64,000 nucleotides of DNA from Microbacterium sp. STN6. GTDB taxonomy: Bacteria > Actinomycetota > Actinomycetes > Actinomycetales > Microbacteriaceae. The position numbers and the translations under genes were made by a program. The stretch covers positions 248,001 to 312,000 of the forward strand of contig NZ_JAPMIT010000001.1 in NCBI RefSeq assembly GCF_026410545.1, read 5' to 3'. Below are positions 32,142 to 42,237 of the stretch, piece by piece. Position 1 is the first letter of the stretch. The number at the start of each line of letters is the position of its first letter. The notes under the pieces are model-generated. The model had not been told where the DNA came from and did not search any database. It saw only the letters and a list, made by a program, of their open reading frames with translations.

Positions 32142-34391
32142 GTGGTCACCGCCCTGTATCGCCGCTACCGGCCAGAGACGTTCGCCGAGATGATCGGCCA
32201 GACGCAGGTGACCGAACCGCTCATGACGGCCCTGCGCGCCGACCGCGTCAACCACGCCTATCTGTTCAGCGGCCCGCGCGGCTGCGGCAAGACCACGAGT
32301 GCGCGCATTCTCGCCCGCTGCCTCAACTGTGTCGAGGGGCCAACTGACACCCCGTGCGGAAAGTGCTCGAGCTGCATCGAATTGGGCCGCGACGGCGGGG
32401 GCTCGCTCGACGTGGTCGAGATCGACGCGGCCAGCCACAACGGCGTCGACGACGCGCGCGACATCCGCGAACGCGCCATCTTCGCCCCGGCTCGCGACCG
32501 CTACAAGATCTTCATTCTCGACGAGGCGCACATGGTCACGCCGCAGGGCTTCAACGCGCTGCTGAAGATCGTGGAGGAGCCGCCGGAGCACGTGAAGTTC
32601 ATCTTCGCGACGACCGAGCCAGACAAGGTCATCGGCACGATCCGCTCGCGCACGCACCACTACCCGTTCCGGCTGGTACCGCCCGCGCAGATGCTCGACT
32701 ACGTGCAGCAGCTGTGCGACAGCGAGGGCGTCACCGTCGCGCCGGGCGTGCTGCCGCTCGTCGTGCGCGCCGGGGGAGGATCGCCTCGCGACACGCTTTC
32801 GCTGCTCGACCAACTCATGGCCGGCTCAGAGAGCGACTCGATCGACTACGAGCGCGCCGTCGCCCTGCTCGGCTACACGCACGCGTCGCTGCTCGACGAG
32901 GTCATCGACGCGGTCGCCGCCAGGGATGCCTCCGGCGCGTTCGCCGGCGTCGACCGGGTGATCCAGACGGGGCAGGATCCCCGTCGTTTCGTCGAAGACC
33001 TGCTCGAGCGCCTGCGCGACCTCATCGTGGTTGCGGCCACCTCGGCCGAGGGAGCTGCCGCGGTGCTGCGCGGCGTTCCGCAGGAGGAGCTCGACCACAT
33101 GGCGGCACAGGCGGCGCGCTTCGGCGAGGCCGAGCTGTCGCGCACGGCCGACATCGCCAACACCGCGCTCACCGAGATGACGGGCGCCACCTCGCCGCGC
33201 CTGCACCTCGAGCTGATGCTCGCGCGCATCCTCGTGCCCTCGAGCGACGCGACGAACCGCGGCGCGCTCGCCCGCGTCGAGCGGCTCGAGCGCCGAGTTG
33301 GCGTCTCCGACACTGAGGCTGGCACCCCGGCCGCTCCCGCCGGTCGAGGAGCGGCGGAGCCGCGTCTCGAGGCCCCTGACGCTGCCCCGTCCGCTGGTCG
33401 AGGAGCGGCGGAGCCGCGTCTCGAGACCCCTGACGCTGCCCCGTCCGCTGGTCGAGGAGCGGCGGAGCCGCGTGTCGAGACCCCGCCGCAGTCGACGGCC
33501 CCCGCTCCCGCCCCCGCCCCCATCGCCCCCGTCACGCTGCAGCAAGTGCGCGACTCCTGGCCGCAGATCCTCGACGTCGTGCGCGAGGCGAAGATGAGCG
33601 CGTGGATGGTGCTGGCGACCGCCCACGTGCTCGAGCTGCGCGACGGCAGCGTTCTCGTGCTCACGTTCCCCAGCCGCAAAGACGTCGAGGCGCTCAAGCA
33701 ACCCGCGCCCTCCGGTCAAGGCCCCGGCGACCTTCTCAAAGACGCCGTTTCGAGCGTGCTGGGGTTCCGCCCCGCGCTGATCGCGAAGACGGATGGCGGC
33801 GCCGCTCCGGCTCCCTCCTCCGCGCCGCCGGCCGCACCTGAGCAGGCAGCACCCGCACCGGGAACGCCGGCGACCGTCACGGACTGGGCCGTCGCCGCCA
33901 TCCCGGAGTCGAGCCCGTCCCCGGTCGCGCCCGCCAGCACCGCCTCCGCACCGGCCGCCGCCGCACCGGACGCCTCCGCACCGGCCACCCCCGCACAGCC
34001 AGAGGCCGGTCCCTCGGCTGCGGAAGCGCCCGATGAGCCACCGGAGGTGCCGTCCGCCGATGCAGACGGCTACATGCCGGGCGACGACGACGCCCCGCCT
34101 GATGACGAACCGCCATACGAGTCCGCCGAGTTCGACGCGGCGCCCAGCGCAGGGCGGCCGAGCCCGGCGGCGCCCTCGAGCACGGCGGGAGCACGCGGCA
34201 CCGCAGCGACCACGCAGGCGCCGGCAGCGACCCCGCGCGGCAGCGAGCGTGAGCGCACGTCGGCTGCAGCATCCGAGCGCAGTGTGGCGTTTCAGGAGCC
34301 GCAGCGTTACGGCGAAGCGGTCGTGCGAGAACTGCTCGGCGCCCGGTTCATCGAGGAGCAGCCCGCGGGGCAGAGCGGCAGCAGGTACTGA
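32142..34391 (+). CDS. dnaX: DNA polymerase III subunits gamma and tau
   Basis: 749 residues. The AAA+ clamp-loader domain (1-360) has P-loop GPRGCGKTTSARI near 44-56, a zinc site CLNCVEGP...CGKCSSC, Walker B FILDEAHMV and sensor ATTEPDKVIGTIRSRTHHYPFR. It loads the sliding clamp and, through the C-terminal part, binds polymerase. The linker after residue 385 contains three in-frame copies of an 18-residue unit (GRGAAEPRLETPDAAPSA) encoded by palindromic repeats, then a tau-like domain (about 460-545) and a long Ala/Pro-rich tail. GTG 32142 looks leaderless. recR follows with no gap. Confidence 0.97.
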   Translation: MVTALYRRYRPETFAEMIGQTQVTEPLMTALRADRVNHAYLFSGPRGCGKTTSARILARCLNCVEGPTDTPCGKCSSCIELGRDGGGSLDVVEIDAASHNGVDDARDIRERAIFAPARDRYKIFILDEAHMVTPQGFNALLKIVEEPPEHVKFIFATTEPDKVIGTIRSRTHHYPFRLVPPAQMLDYVQQLCDSEGVTVAPGVLPLVVRAGGGSPRDTLSLLDQLMAGSESDSIDYERAVALLGYTHASLLDEVIDAVAARDASGAFAGVDRVIQTGQDPRRFVEDLLERLRDLIVVAATSAEGAAAVLRGVPQEELDHMAAQAARFGEAELSRTADIANTALTEMTGATSPRLHLELMLARILVPSSDATNRGALARVERLERRVGVSDTEAGTPAAPAGRGAAEPRLEAPDAAPSAGRGAAEPRLETPDAAPSAGRGAAEPRVETPPQSTAPAPAPAPIAPVTLQQVRDSWPQILDVVREAKMSAWMVLATAHVLELRDGSVLVLTFPSRKDVEALKQPAPSGQGPGDLLKDAVSSVLGFRPALIAKTDGGAAPAPSSAPPAAPEQAAPAPGTPATVTDWAVAAIPESSPSPVAPASTASAPAAAAPDASAPATPAQPEAGPSAAEAPDEPPEVPSADADGYMPGDDDAPPDDEPPYESAEFDAAPSAGRPSPAAPSSTAGARGTAATTQAPAATPRGSERERTSAAASERSVAFQEPQRYGEAVVRELLGARFIEEQPAGQSGSRY
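33342..33484. repeat. Three tandem palindromic repeat copies inside dnaX
   Basis: A 54-bp unit at 33342-33395 and 33396-33449, plus a partial copy from 33450 to 33484. Each unit begins GGTCGAGGAGCGGCGGAGCC and continues GCGTCTCGAGACC, the palindromic family seen elsewhere, plus a 21-bp spacer. The first two differ by one base. All are in frame and encode 18-residue repeats. Confidence 0.95.
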
Positions 34392-34985
34392 GTGTACGAG
34401 GGCATTGTTCAGGAGCTGATCGACGAACTCGGGCGGCTGCCGGGTATCGGGCCGAAGTCGGCGCAACGCATCGCGTTCCACATTGTGCAGACCGAGACGT
34501 TCGACGTCTCGCGCCTGGCGCAGGTGCTGCTCGACGTGCGCGACAAGGTGCGTTTCTGCGAGATCTGCGGCAACGTCTCCGAGCAGGAACGCTGCTCCAT
34601 CTGCCGCGACCCGCGACGCAACCCCGCTTCGATCTGCGTGGTCGAAGAGGCGAAAGACGTGGTCGCGATCGAACGCACCCGCGAGTTCCGCGGCCTGTAC
34701 CACGTGCTCGGCGGTGCGATCAGCCCCATCGACGGCATCGGGCCCGACGACCTGCGCATCCGCCAGCTCATGCAGCGCCTCGCTGACGGCACGGTGCAGG
34801 AGGTCATCATCGCGACCGACCCCAACCTCGAGGGCGAGGCGACGGCAACCTACCTCAGCCGGCTGCTCACGACGCTCGAGATCACCGTCACCCGACTCGC
34901 GAGCGGGCTGCCGGTCGGCGGCGACCTGGAGTACGCCGACGAGGTCACCCTCGGTCGCGCCTTCGAGGGCCGCCGCCGCGTCTGA
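34392..34985 (+). CDS. recR: Recombination mediator protein RecR
   Basis: 197 residues. RecR with RecO loads RecA onto gaps in DNA. It has the N-terminal helix-hairpin-helix ([18 protein letters not shown]), the zinc finger [18 protein letters not shown] (residues about 57-74) and a Toprim domain ([28 protein letters not shown]). GTG 34392 follows the dnaX stop directly (TGAGTG), so it depends on dnaX translation or its transcript. Order dnaX-recR is widely conserved. Confidence 0.98.
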   Translation: MYEGIVQELIDELGRLPGIGPKSAQRIAFHIVQTETFDVSRLAQVLLDVRDKVRFCEICGNVSEQERCSICRDPRRNPASICVVEEAKDVVAIERTREFRGLYHVLGGAISPIDGIGPDDLRIRQLMQRLADGTVQEVIIATDPNLEGEATATYLSRLLTTLEITVTRLASGLPVGGDLEYADEVTLGRAFEGRRRV

Positions 34986-35012
34986 CCCCGCAATACCTTC
35001 GCTGCGCGGCCA

Positions 35013-35018
35013 TACAAT
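35013..35018 (+). promoter_or_regulatory. -10 element before lysC
   Basis: TACAAT lies 40 bp before GTG 35059, giving a leader of about 34 nt that includes AGGAGA. No clear -35 and no lysine riboswitch structure. Confidence 0.5.
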
Positions 35019-35058
35019 GGTGTCTCGGTAGTCGTCGCCTTCCCCAGGAGAATCTTTC

Positions 35059-36360
35059 GTGGCATTGATCGTGCAGAAATTCGGCGGGTCCTCGGTCTCT
35101 GACGCCGAGAGCATCAAGCGCGTCGCCAAGCGCATCGTCGAGACGCACAAGGCTGGCAACGAGGTGGTCGTCGCGGTCTCGGCCATGGGCGACACGACCG
35201 ACGAGCTCCTCGACCTTGCGCACGACGTCACGCCCATCCCCGCGCCGCGAGAACTCGACATGCTGCTCACCGCAGGCGAGCGCATCTCCATGGCACTTCT
35301 CGCCATGGCGATCCGCAGCCTCGGTCACGACGCTCGCTCCTTCACCGGCAGCCAGGCCGGAATGATCACGGATGCGCGCCACGGCGCCGCCCGCATCGTC
35401 GACGTCACGCCCGGCCGGGTGCGTGACGCCCTCGACGAGGGCGCGGTCGCCATCGTCGCCGGGTTCCAGGGCTTCAACCGCGACACCCGCGACATCACCA
35501 CGCTCGGCCGCGGCGGCTCAGACACCACGGCGGTCGCGCTGGCAGCGGCGCTCGACGCGAGCGTCTGCGAGATCTACACCGACGTGGATGGCGTCTTCAC
35601 CGCCGATCCGCGCATCGTGCCGCTGGCCCACAAAATCGACCGCATCTCAAGCGAGGAAATGCTGGAACTGGCGGCATCCGGTGCCAAAGTCCTTCATATT
35701 CGCGCGGTGGAATATGCCAGGCGACACGGCGTGACGCTGAAGGTGCGCTCGTCGTTCAACAACACGGAGGGCACCCTCGTCATCAACGAGAGCGCCGAGG
35801 AGAGGGCCGCGCGGGTCGCGGTCGAGACGAAGGACGGAAGAACAGTGGAAGAGCCCATCATCGCCGGCGTCGCCACCGACCTCAGCGAGGCCAAGATCAC
35901 GGTCGTCGGCGTGCCCGACGTGCCAGGCAAGGCCGCGCAGATCTTCAAGATCGTCTCGAAGACCAACGCGAACGTCGACATCATCGTGCAGAACGTCTCG
36001 GCCGCGGCAACCGGGCTGACCGACATCTCGTTCACGCTGCCGAAGTCGGATGGGCAGCGGGTGCTGACCGCGCTGACCGCAGAGCAGCCCGACGTCGGCT
36101 TCCAGAACCTGCAGTACGACGACCAGATCGGCAAGCTCGCGCTCGTCGGCGCGGGCATGCGCAGCAACGCGGGCGTCTCGGCGCAGCTGTTCGAGGCGCT
36201 GTACGACGCGGGCATCAACATCGAGATGATCTCGACGAGCGAGATCCGCATCTCGGTCGTCACGCGAGCCGACACCGTGAACGAGGCGGCGCGCGTCGTG
36301 CACCGCGCCTTCGGCCTCGACGGCGACGCGCAGGCCATCGTTTACGCAGGTACCGGACGG

Positions 36361-36363
<3 letters not shown>
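35059..36363 (+). CDS. lysC: Aspartokinase
   Basis: 434 residues. It phosphorylates aspartate, the first step to lysine, threonine, methionine and diaminopimelate. N-terminal [19 protein letters not shown] (5-23) and [16 protein letters not shown] are kinase-domain signatures; two C-terminal ACT domains (about 275-425) give feedback control. GTG 35059 has AGGAGA upstream. An internal in-frame GTG at 35845 (codon 263), preceded by GAAGGACGGAAG, begins [17 protein letters not shown] and matches the position of the separately translated beta subunit of Corynebacterium aspartokinase, so an alpha2beta2 enzyme is likely. asd follows at 9 bp. Confidence 0.97.
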
Positions 36364-37479
<1,116 letters not shown>

Positions 37480-37536
37480 GCCTTCGGGAATCGCCCGCTC
37501 AAAGGCACCCCGCACCGCGCGGTTCCGGGGCGCGGA

Positions 37537-37542
37537 TACACT
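37537..37542 (+). promoter_or_regulatory. -10 element of mqo
   Basis: TACACT with six bases to GTG 37549 (and three to ATG 37546). The spacing favours a leaderless transcript starting at GTG 37549. Confidence 0.5.
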
Positions 37543-37545
37543 CGT

Positions 37546-39024
37546 ATGGTGAGTAGATCCCCCCTCGACGTCGTTCTGATCGGCGGTGGGATCATGAGCG
37601 CCACGCTCGGCGCCATGATCCAGCGCGTGCAGCCGGACTGGTCCATCCGCATCTACGAGAGCCTCGGCGACGTCGCCCAGGAGAGTTCCAACCCGTGGAA
37701 CAACGCCGGCACCGGCCACTCCGCCCTGTGCGAGCTGAACTACATGCCGGAGGGCCCCGACGGCTCCGTCGACCCGTCGAAGGCCGTCAGCATCAACGAG
37801 CAGTTCCAGCTGAGCCGCCAGTTCTGGGCGAGCCTCGTGAAGGCGGGCGACCTGCCCGACCCGAAGAACTTCATCAACGCCACGCCGCACATGACGTTCG
37901 TGCGTGGGCGCGACAACGTCGACTACCTCCGCCGCCGGTACGAGGCGCTGAAGGACCAGCCGCTCTTCGCCGGCATCGAGTTCAGTGACGACCCGGCGGT
38001 CATCGCCGAGTGGGCGCCGCTGCTCATGAAGAAGCGCTCGCCAAAGCAGCGCGTTGCGGCCACCCGCACCGTCGCCGGCACCGACGTCGACTTCGGCGCA
38101 CTCACCCGCGGACTCTTCGACGACGTGGTGGGCAAGGGCGGGCAGCTCATGGTGAACCACAGGGTGCGCAGCATCCGCCGTATGAAAGACGGATTGTGGC
38201 GGGTGCGCGTTCGACACCTCGTCGGCAGCACGCCCCACGAGGTCACCGCGCGTTTCGTCTTCGTCGGCGCGGGCGGCGGCGCGCTGCACCTGCTGCAGAA
38301 GTCGGGCATTCCCGAGATCGACGGATTCGGCGGCTTCCCGATCAGCGGCGAGTTCCTGCGCACCACGAACCCGGCCATCGTCGCGCAGCACAAGGCCAAG
38401 GTGTACGGAAAGGCCGCGGTTGGCGCGCCGCCCATGTCGGTGCCGCACCTCGACGCGCGCATGGTCGACGGCGAAGCGTCGCTGCTGTTCGGGCCGTACG
38501 CCGGGTTCAGCCCGAAGTTCCTGAAGCACGGGTCGTGGTTCGATCTGTTCGCGTCCATTCGGCCGGGCAACATCGTGCCTATGCTCGCCGTGGCGCGCGA
38601 CAATTTTGACCTCATGAAGTACCTGGTGGGCGAGCTGATCGCGTCGCGCTCCGACAAGGTGAAGGCGCTGCGGGCGTTCATGCCGACCGCGAAGAGCGAG
38701 GACTGGGAGCTGATCACGGCGGGCCAGCGCGTGCAGGTCATGAAGAAGGATGCCTCGCGCGGCGGAGTGCTGCAGTTCGGTACCGAGGTGGTCACCGGTG
38801 GCGACGGCAGCATTGCCGGCCTGCTCGGTGCGTCGCCCGGCGCCTCGACGGCGGTGCCGATCATGCTGAAGCTGCTGCAGCAGTGCTTCCCGGAGAAGTA
38901 CCCGGCGTGGGAACCGCAGCTGAAGCAGCTGATCCCGACGCTGGGCACAACGCTGAACGACACGCCCGCGCGGGCGAAGGAGACGATGGCGGCGACCGCC
39001 GAGGTGCTTCAGCTTCCGGCGTGA
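37546..39024 (+). CDS. mqo: Malate:quinone oxidoreductase
   Basis: 492 residues. A membrane-associated FAD enzyme that oxidises malate to oxaloacetate and reduces menaquinone. FAD loop [19 protein letters not shown] (residues 6-24), [20 protein letters not shown] (50-69) and [20 protein letters not shown] are family signatures; length is normal. The start is ambiguous: ATG 37546 is followed at once by GTG 37549, and TACACT (37537-37542) lies exactly six bases before that GTG, so a leaderless mRNA would begin at the second codon. A hairpin follows the stop. Confidence 0.96.
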   Translation: MVSRSPLDVVLIGGGIMSATLGAMIQRVQPDWSIRIYESLGDVAQESSNPWNNAGTGHSALCELNYMPEGPDGSVDPSKAVSINEQFQLSRQFWASLVKAGDLPDPKNFINATPHMTFVRGRDNVDYLRRRYEALKDQPLFAGIEFSDDPAVIAEWAPLLMKKRSPKQRVAATRTVAGTDVDFGALTRGLFDDVVGKGGQLMVNHRVRSIRRMKDGLWRVRVRHLVGSTPHEVTARFVFVGAGGGALHLLQKSGIPEIDGFGGFPISGEFLRTTNPAIVAQHKAKVYGKAAVGAPPMSVPHLDARMVDGEASLLFGPYAGFSPKFLKHGSWFDLFASIRPGNIVPMLAVARDNFDLMKYLVGELIASRSDKVKALRAFMPTAKSEDWELITAGQRVQVMKKDASRGGVLQFGTEVVTGGDGSIAGLLGASPGASTAVPIMLKLLQQCFPEKYPAWEPQLKQLIPTLGTTLNDTPARAKETMAATAEVLQLPA

Positions 39025-39056
39025 CTCATCAAAGGGTTGTGTGACGCCTCTGCGAG

Positions 39057-39081
39057 GAATGCCCCAGTTCATGGGGCATTC
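39057..39081 (+). terminator. Hairpin after mqo
   Basis: GAATGCCCC and GGGGCATTC are perfect 9-bp arms around a seven-base loop, 33 bp past the stop. No T-run follows. The rest of 39025-39239 shows no gene. Confidence 0.65.
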
Positions 39082-39239
39082 GCCCATCGAGGCGCTCATG
39101 TTGCTTTCGGTTCCGCGACAGCGCCCTAGACTGCCCTTCGGGCGCGGATTCACATATCAGTCGTCGGGTGAAGACCATCGCAAGCCGTCGGCTGCACTTC
39201 CCTTAGCAACGGCTCGCGGCGTCACGGGGGAATACACCA

Positions 39240-40028
39240 ATGCCACACGCAACATCACCGAAGACATCGTCCGGCTGGCGCCGTAAGCGCCCGGCCATCT
39301 TCCTGTCTGCTGGTCTTGTCGCCGCGATGCTGGCCATCGGCGCCCCGCTCGCCGCGAACGCTGCTCCATCGTCTGCCACGATCACGCTCAATGTGTCGAA
39401 GGTCACCGCGTGGGGGCAGTTCTCGGTCGTATCGGGAGGCGGATTCGGCCCCGGTGATGCCCTGTCGTTCACACTCGATGGCATCGACGTGACGAACCAG
39501 CTGGTGAACCCCACAGCCGATGGCTCCGGTGACATCACCTCGTCGTTCGGTACGCTGCACTTCCCTAACGGCGGCTCGATCGGCTCGCACACGCTCGTCG
39601 TAACCGACACGTCAGATACGACTCTAACGGCTTCATCGACGATCGAGGTGGTTGCCGACCTGACGCCGACCCCTGCTACCGCCACGCGCACGCTCGCTCA
39701 GATGGCGAGTTCCGGTGTCGCGGTCAGCTTCAGCGGATTCACCGCGGGCGCCATGGTGAACGTCGGCATGTTCAACAGCGCGCTTGATGGCGGCCTGTGC
39801 GACTCGGTGGCGGCGGACAGCAATGGTGTCGTTGCGGTGACGTGCGTCTGGGACGCCGCGTTCGCCGCGCTGCATGGCGGCGCTGTGAAGGCCGGCGAGT
39901 ACACCATCGGAGCGAACACCGTAGACACCAGCATGTTTTCGTCGAGCGTGATCGTCACTGTCGGCGACCCTGCCACGCCTGCGGCTCCGGCCGTTCCCGT
40001 CAAGTCGACGGCCAGTTTCACGGGCTGA
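39240..40028 (+). CDS. Secreted Ig-like-domain protein ending in ASFTG
   Basis: 262 residues. A basic N-terminus (WRRKRPAIFLSAGLVAAMLA) leads into a signal peptide cleaved after about ANA (residue 42). The mature protein looks like two small beta-sandwich repeats: first TITLNVSKVTAWGQFSVVSGGGFGPGDALSF, then RTLAQMASSGVAVSFSGFTAGAMV. The tail is Ala/Pro-rich and ends TASFTG. A paralogue of nearly the same length and the same final ASFTG lies at 41100, on the far side of an L,D-transpeptidase gene. No LPXTG motif or C-terminal helix. It is probably a wall-associated or released protein; I do not recognise a named family. Confidence 0.85.
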   Translation: MPHATSPKTSSGWRRKRPAIFLSAGLVAAMLAIGAPLAANAAPSSATITLNVSKVTAWGQFSVVSGGGFGPGDALSFTLDGIDVTNQLVNPTADGSGDITSSFGTLHFPNGGSIGSHTLVVTDTSDTTLTASSTIEVVADLTPTPATATRTLAQMASSGVAVSFSGFTAGAMVNVGMFNSALDGGLCDSVAADSNGVVAVTCVWDAAFAALHGGAVKAGEYTIGANTVDTSMFSSSVIVTVGDPATPAAPAVPVKSTASFTG

Positions 40029-40122
40029 TCGACGACCCGAACACCCTTACCGTCGGCCGTGAGCGAACTGCTCCGGCCGGCGGTTCTGCTGTATTTCCTT
40101 CTCCGTTCCGAAAGTCGCATTC

Positions 40123-40884
40123 GTGAAGTCCCGAGTCCAGAGAATCGCCTTGACTATCGCCGGCATGGCCGCCGCCACCCTTGTCATGACCGGATGCTCC
40201 GCAGCGGGTCCGAAGCACACGGCGCCACCGGGCGCATCCGCTTCGTCAGCGGCGCCTTCAGCGCCTGCCGCGGCCTCGCCGACGCCCGCGCCGCCCGCAG
40301 CCGGAATCTCTGCTACGGCGAACGCCGGGAGCGTGGCCGTGTACGGGGCGCCTGGCGGTGGCATCGCCACGACGCTGGCCAACCCGCTGCCCAACGGCAC
40401 GCCATTGACGTTCCTCGTCGAGGAGACGAAGGATGGCTGGGTCAAGGTCGACCTCGCCCAACGCCCGAACGGGAGCACCGGGTGGGTCAGGGCCGACGCC
40501 GTGACGCTGCGCTCGCTCGCCTACAGCCTGGAGGCATCGACGGAGAGCAACCAACTCTCGCTCTACAAGAATGGCGATCTCGTCAAGACGTACTCCGTGG
40601 CGACCGGCACCGGTGGAACGCCCACCCCGCACGGTCACTTCTACCTCACCGAGCTGCTGGCGCCGACCAACGCCGGGTACGGCCCGTACGCGTTCGGTCT
40701 CTCCGCGTTCTCCGACGTGCTTTCGAGCTTCGGGGGCGGCCCCGGGCAGATCGGGCTGCACGGCACCGACGACGCGGCGAGCATCGGCAAAGCGGCCAGC
40801 CACGGCTGCATCCGGCTCGCCAACCCGGATATCACCGAGCTCGCACAACTGCTCCCGCTCGGCACCCCGATCACGATCGAGTAA
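40123..40884 (+). CDS. Lipoprotein L,D-transpeptidase (YkuD domain) with SH3-like domain
   Basis: 253 residues. Signal peptide ends in lipobox VMTGC (Cys25), so the enzyme is membrane-tethered outside the cell. After a Pro/Ala/Ser-rich linker comes an SH3-like domain (about 64-127: GSVAVYGAPGG...GWVKVDL...GSTGWVRADAVTL) and then the YkuD catalytic domain with HGTDDAASIGKAASHGCIRL near 211-230, holding the catalytic His and Cys. Such enzymes form 3-3 peptidoglycan cross-links or attach proteins to peptidoglycan. It lies between two genes for secreted Ig-like proteins with the same C-terminal residues, suggesting these are partners or substrates. Confidence 0.93.
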   Translation: MKSRVQRIALTIAGMAAATLVMTGCSAAGPKHTAPPGASASSAAPSAPAAASPTPAPPAAGISATANAGSVAVYGAPGGGIATTLANPLPNGTPLTFLVEETKDGWVKVDLAQRPNGSTGWVRADAVTLRSLAYSLEASTESNQLSLYKNGDLVKTYSVATGTGGTPTPHGHFYLTELLAPTNAGYGPYAFGLSAFSDVLSSFGGGPGQIGLHGTDDAASIGKAASHGCIRLANPDITELAQLLPLGTPITIE

Positions 40885-40991
40885 CCGTGCTGCACGCTTC
40901 ACGTTCCTGCGGGATGACGTGGAGCCTCCCCCGCGCCCCCAATAGGCGGCACAGCGGCCGCGAGTGCGCGCTGTGGTCATGCGACGGACAG

Positions 40992-40997
40992 TAGACT
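40992..40997 (+). promoter_or_regulatory. -10 element before the second Ig-like gene
   Basis: TAGACT inside CAGTAGACTTA, the same 11 bases as the SRP RNA promoter. It predicts a leader of roughly 95 nt before GTG 41100. Confidence 0.5.
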
Positions 40998-41099
40998 TAT
41001 GCTGCAGGTACCCGTCTTGCCAGAGTGCCCGGTCGGCGTTGGTGTGGTCGATGGCCCTCGCATCACCAGTGTCGTGTGACCACTCTTGAAGGGATACCT

Positions 41100-41885
41100 G
41101 TGTCGTCTGACCAGATCACCAGCGCCGCGTCTACCCGTTTCCGCAGAAAGCGCTCGGTCACGTTCGTCGCAGCCAGTATCGTCGCCGCCGTGGTCTCATT
41201 GGGCGGGCCGCTCACGGCCGAGGCGGCATCATCGCCGACAGGCGGTGTCAATGCGACGGCGACGCCCTCCGGCACGCTGGAGGCGACCGGTAGCGGGTTC
41301 GTTCCCTACGAAGGCGTGTCCCTGACATACGACACGGAGCCAGCGGTCACCGGGTTTTCTGCCGATAAGAGTGGCTGGATCGATATCGCGGTCAACGTTC
41401 CAGACGACGAGACAGTCGGGCCGCATACGATCACATTCACCGGGGTTACCTCGGACACGCCTGTTGTGTTGCACTTCGATGTGGTAGCCATGCCGACCAT
41501 CACGCTGAGCACGACCAACCTGACGGCGTCTGAGGTCGCAAGCACCGGCGTCACCGCGACGGTCAGCGGCTTCACTCCTGGCCAGAGTGTAGCGTTCCTC
41601 ATCGGAAACGGTGGCGTAGACAGCTACGACGGAGACGTCGTTGCCAAGGCTGACGGAACGGCCGCCTACACCTACGCCGTCAAGGCCGGGGGGCCGCTCT
41701 CAACGGGCCAGATTGGCACGTACTCCGTGCGAGCAACCTCCGGCGATATGAGCATGCTGTCCCAAAGCGCCTCGTTCACAGTGGTCGCAGACCCGACCGC
41801 TGCCGCTCCGGCAGTTCCGGCAGTTCCGGCAGCGCCGGCAGCGCCGGCAACACCCGTTGCTGGGAACGCGAGCTTCACCGGTTAG
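41100..41885 (+). CDS. Secreted Ig-like-domain protein ending in ASFTG (paralogue)
   Basis: 261 residues, almost the same length as the protein at 39240. GTG 41100 is chosen because GAAGGGA precedes it and the protein then begins with a twin-basic, hydrophobic signal sequence (RFRRKRSVTFVAASIVAAVV) cleaved after about AEA. Mature part: TPSGTLEATGSGFVPYEGVSL, then TITLSTTNLTASEVASTGVTA with VSGFTPGQSVAFLIG, the same two-domain plan as the paralogue. The tail is a run of PAVPAAPA-type repeats ending NASFTG. No sorting signal of a known class. Likely extracellular partner of the L,D-transpeptidase encoded just upstream. Confidence 0.85.
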   Translation: MSSDQITSAASTRFRRKRSVTFVAASIVAAVVSLGGPLTAEAASSPTGGVNATATPSGTLEATGSGFVPYEGVSLTYDTEPAVTGFSADKSGWIDIAVNVPDDETVGPHTITFTGVTSDTPVVLHFDVVAMPTITLSTTNLTASEVASTGVTATVSGFTPGQSVAFLIGNGGVDSYDGDVVAKADGTAAYTYAVKAGGPLSTGQIGTYSVRATSGDMSMLSQSASFTVVADPTAAAPAVPAVPAAPAAPATPVAGNASFTG

Positions 41886-41982
41886 CCCGAGCGCCCGCCC
41901 AGAAGAGCTCGACATGAAGGCCGTCAGCCTTTTCGCTGCCTGGCATGGTCGCAGTCCAACCGCCATGTGGCGTGCCGGTTGC

Positions 41983-42012
41983 TGGACAAGTGCGGCATAG
42001 CGCTGTTAGTGT
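41983..42012 (+). promoter_or_regulatory. Candidate promoter of the ABC-F gene leader
   Basis: TGGACA (41983-41988), 18 bp, TAGTGT (42007-42012). Transcription would start near 42019, a few bases before the MKR open frame and about 220 nt before the ABC-F start. Confidence 0.45.
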
Positions 42013-42022
42013 CGACCTCGCT

Positions 42023-42034
42023 ATGAAGAGATAA
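42023..42034 (+). CDS. Candidate MKR leader peptide
   Basis: ATG AAG AGA TAA, a three-residue open frame (Met-Lys-Arg) directly after the predicted transcription start. Short, basic leader peptides precede several ribosome-protection and rRNA methylase genes and stall ribosomes when an antibiotic is present. The remaining leader to 42237 contains hairpins that could respond. A three-codon frame can occur by chance. Confidence 0.35.
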   Translation: MKR

Positions 42035-42185
42035 CTCCTTTCGTCCCGCGTCCGAGGCATGTGCCCGGTGTGCACGCCCCTGGCGGCCACCACGGCGCGG
42101 TCGACGCGAAAGGCTCTTCGCACCGGTGCGATTCGCGCATGCTGCGTTTATGATGCCCTGATTGTGTCGGCCGTTCACGCCCGGC

Positions 42186-42236
42186 GGGAACCAGCGCTCC
42201 CCCTGCAGGGAGCATCCGTGCCGAAAGGCGGTTCTC
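42186..42236 (+). promoter_or_regulatory. Attenuator-like hairpins in the ABC-F leader
   Basis: GCTCCC (42196-42201) pairs with GGGAGC (42208-42213) over a CCTGCA loop; outside it GGGAACC (42186-42192) can pair with GGTTCTC (42230-42236), which ends one base before the ATG. The outer stem would cover the start region and abut the AAAGGCGG ribosome binding site. No other gene is visible in 41886-42237; a small hairpin at 41917-41931 with a T-run may end the preceding gene. Confidence 0.5.
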
Positions 42237-42237
42237 C

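Noticed and set aside
34986-35058. Lysine riboswitch before aspartokinase
   Set aside because: Only 73 bp are available and no L-box elements are visible; a plain promoter and ribosome binding site suffice.
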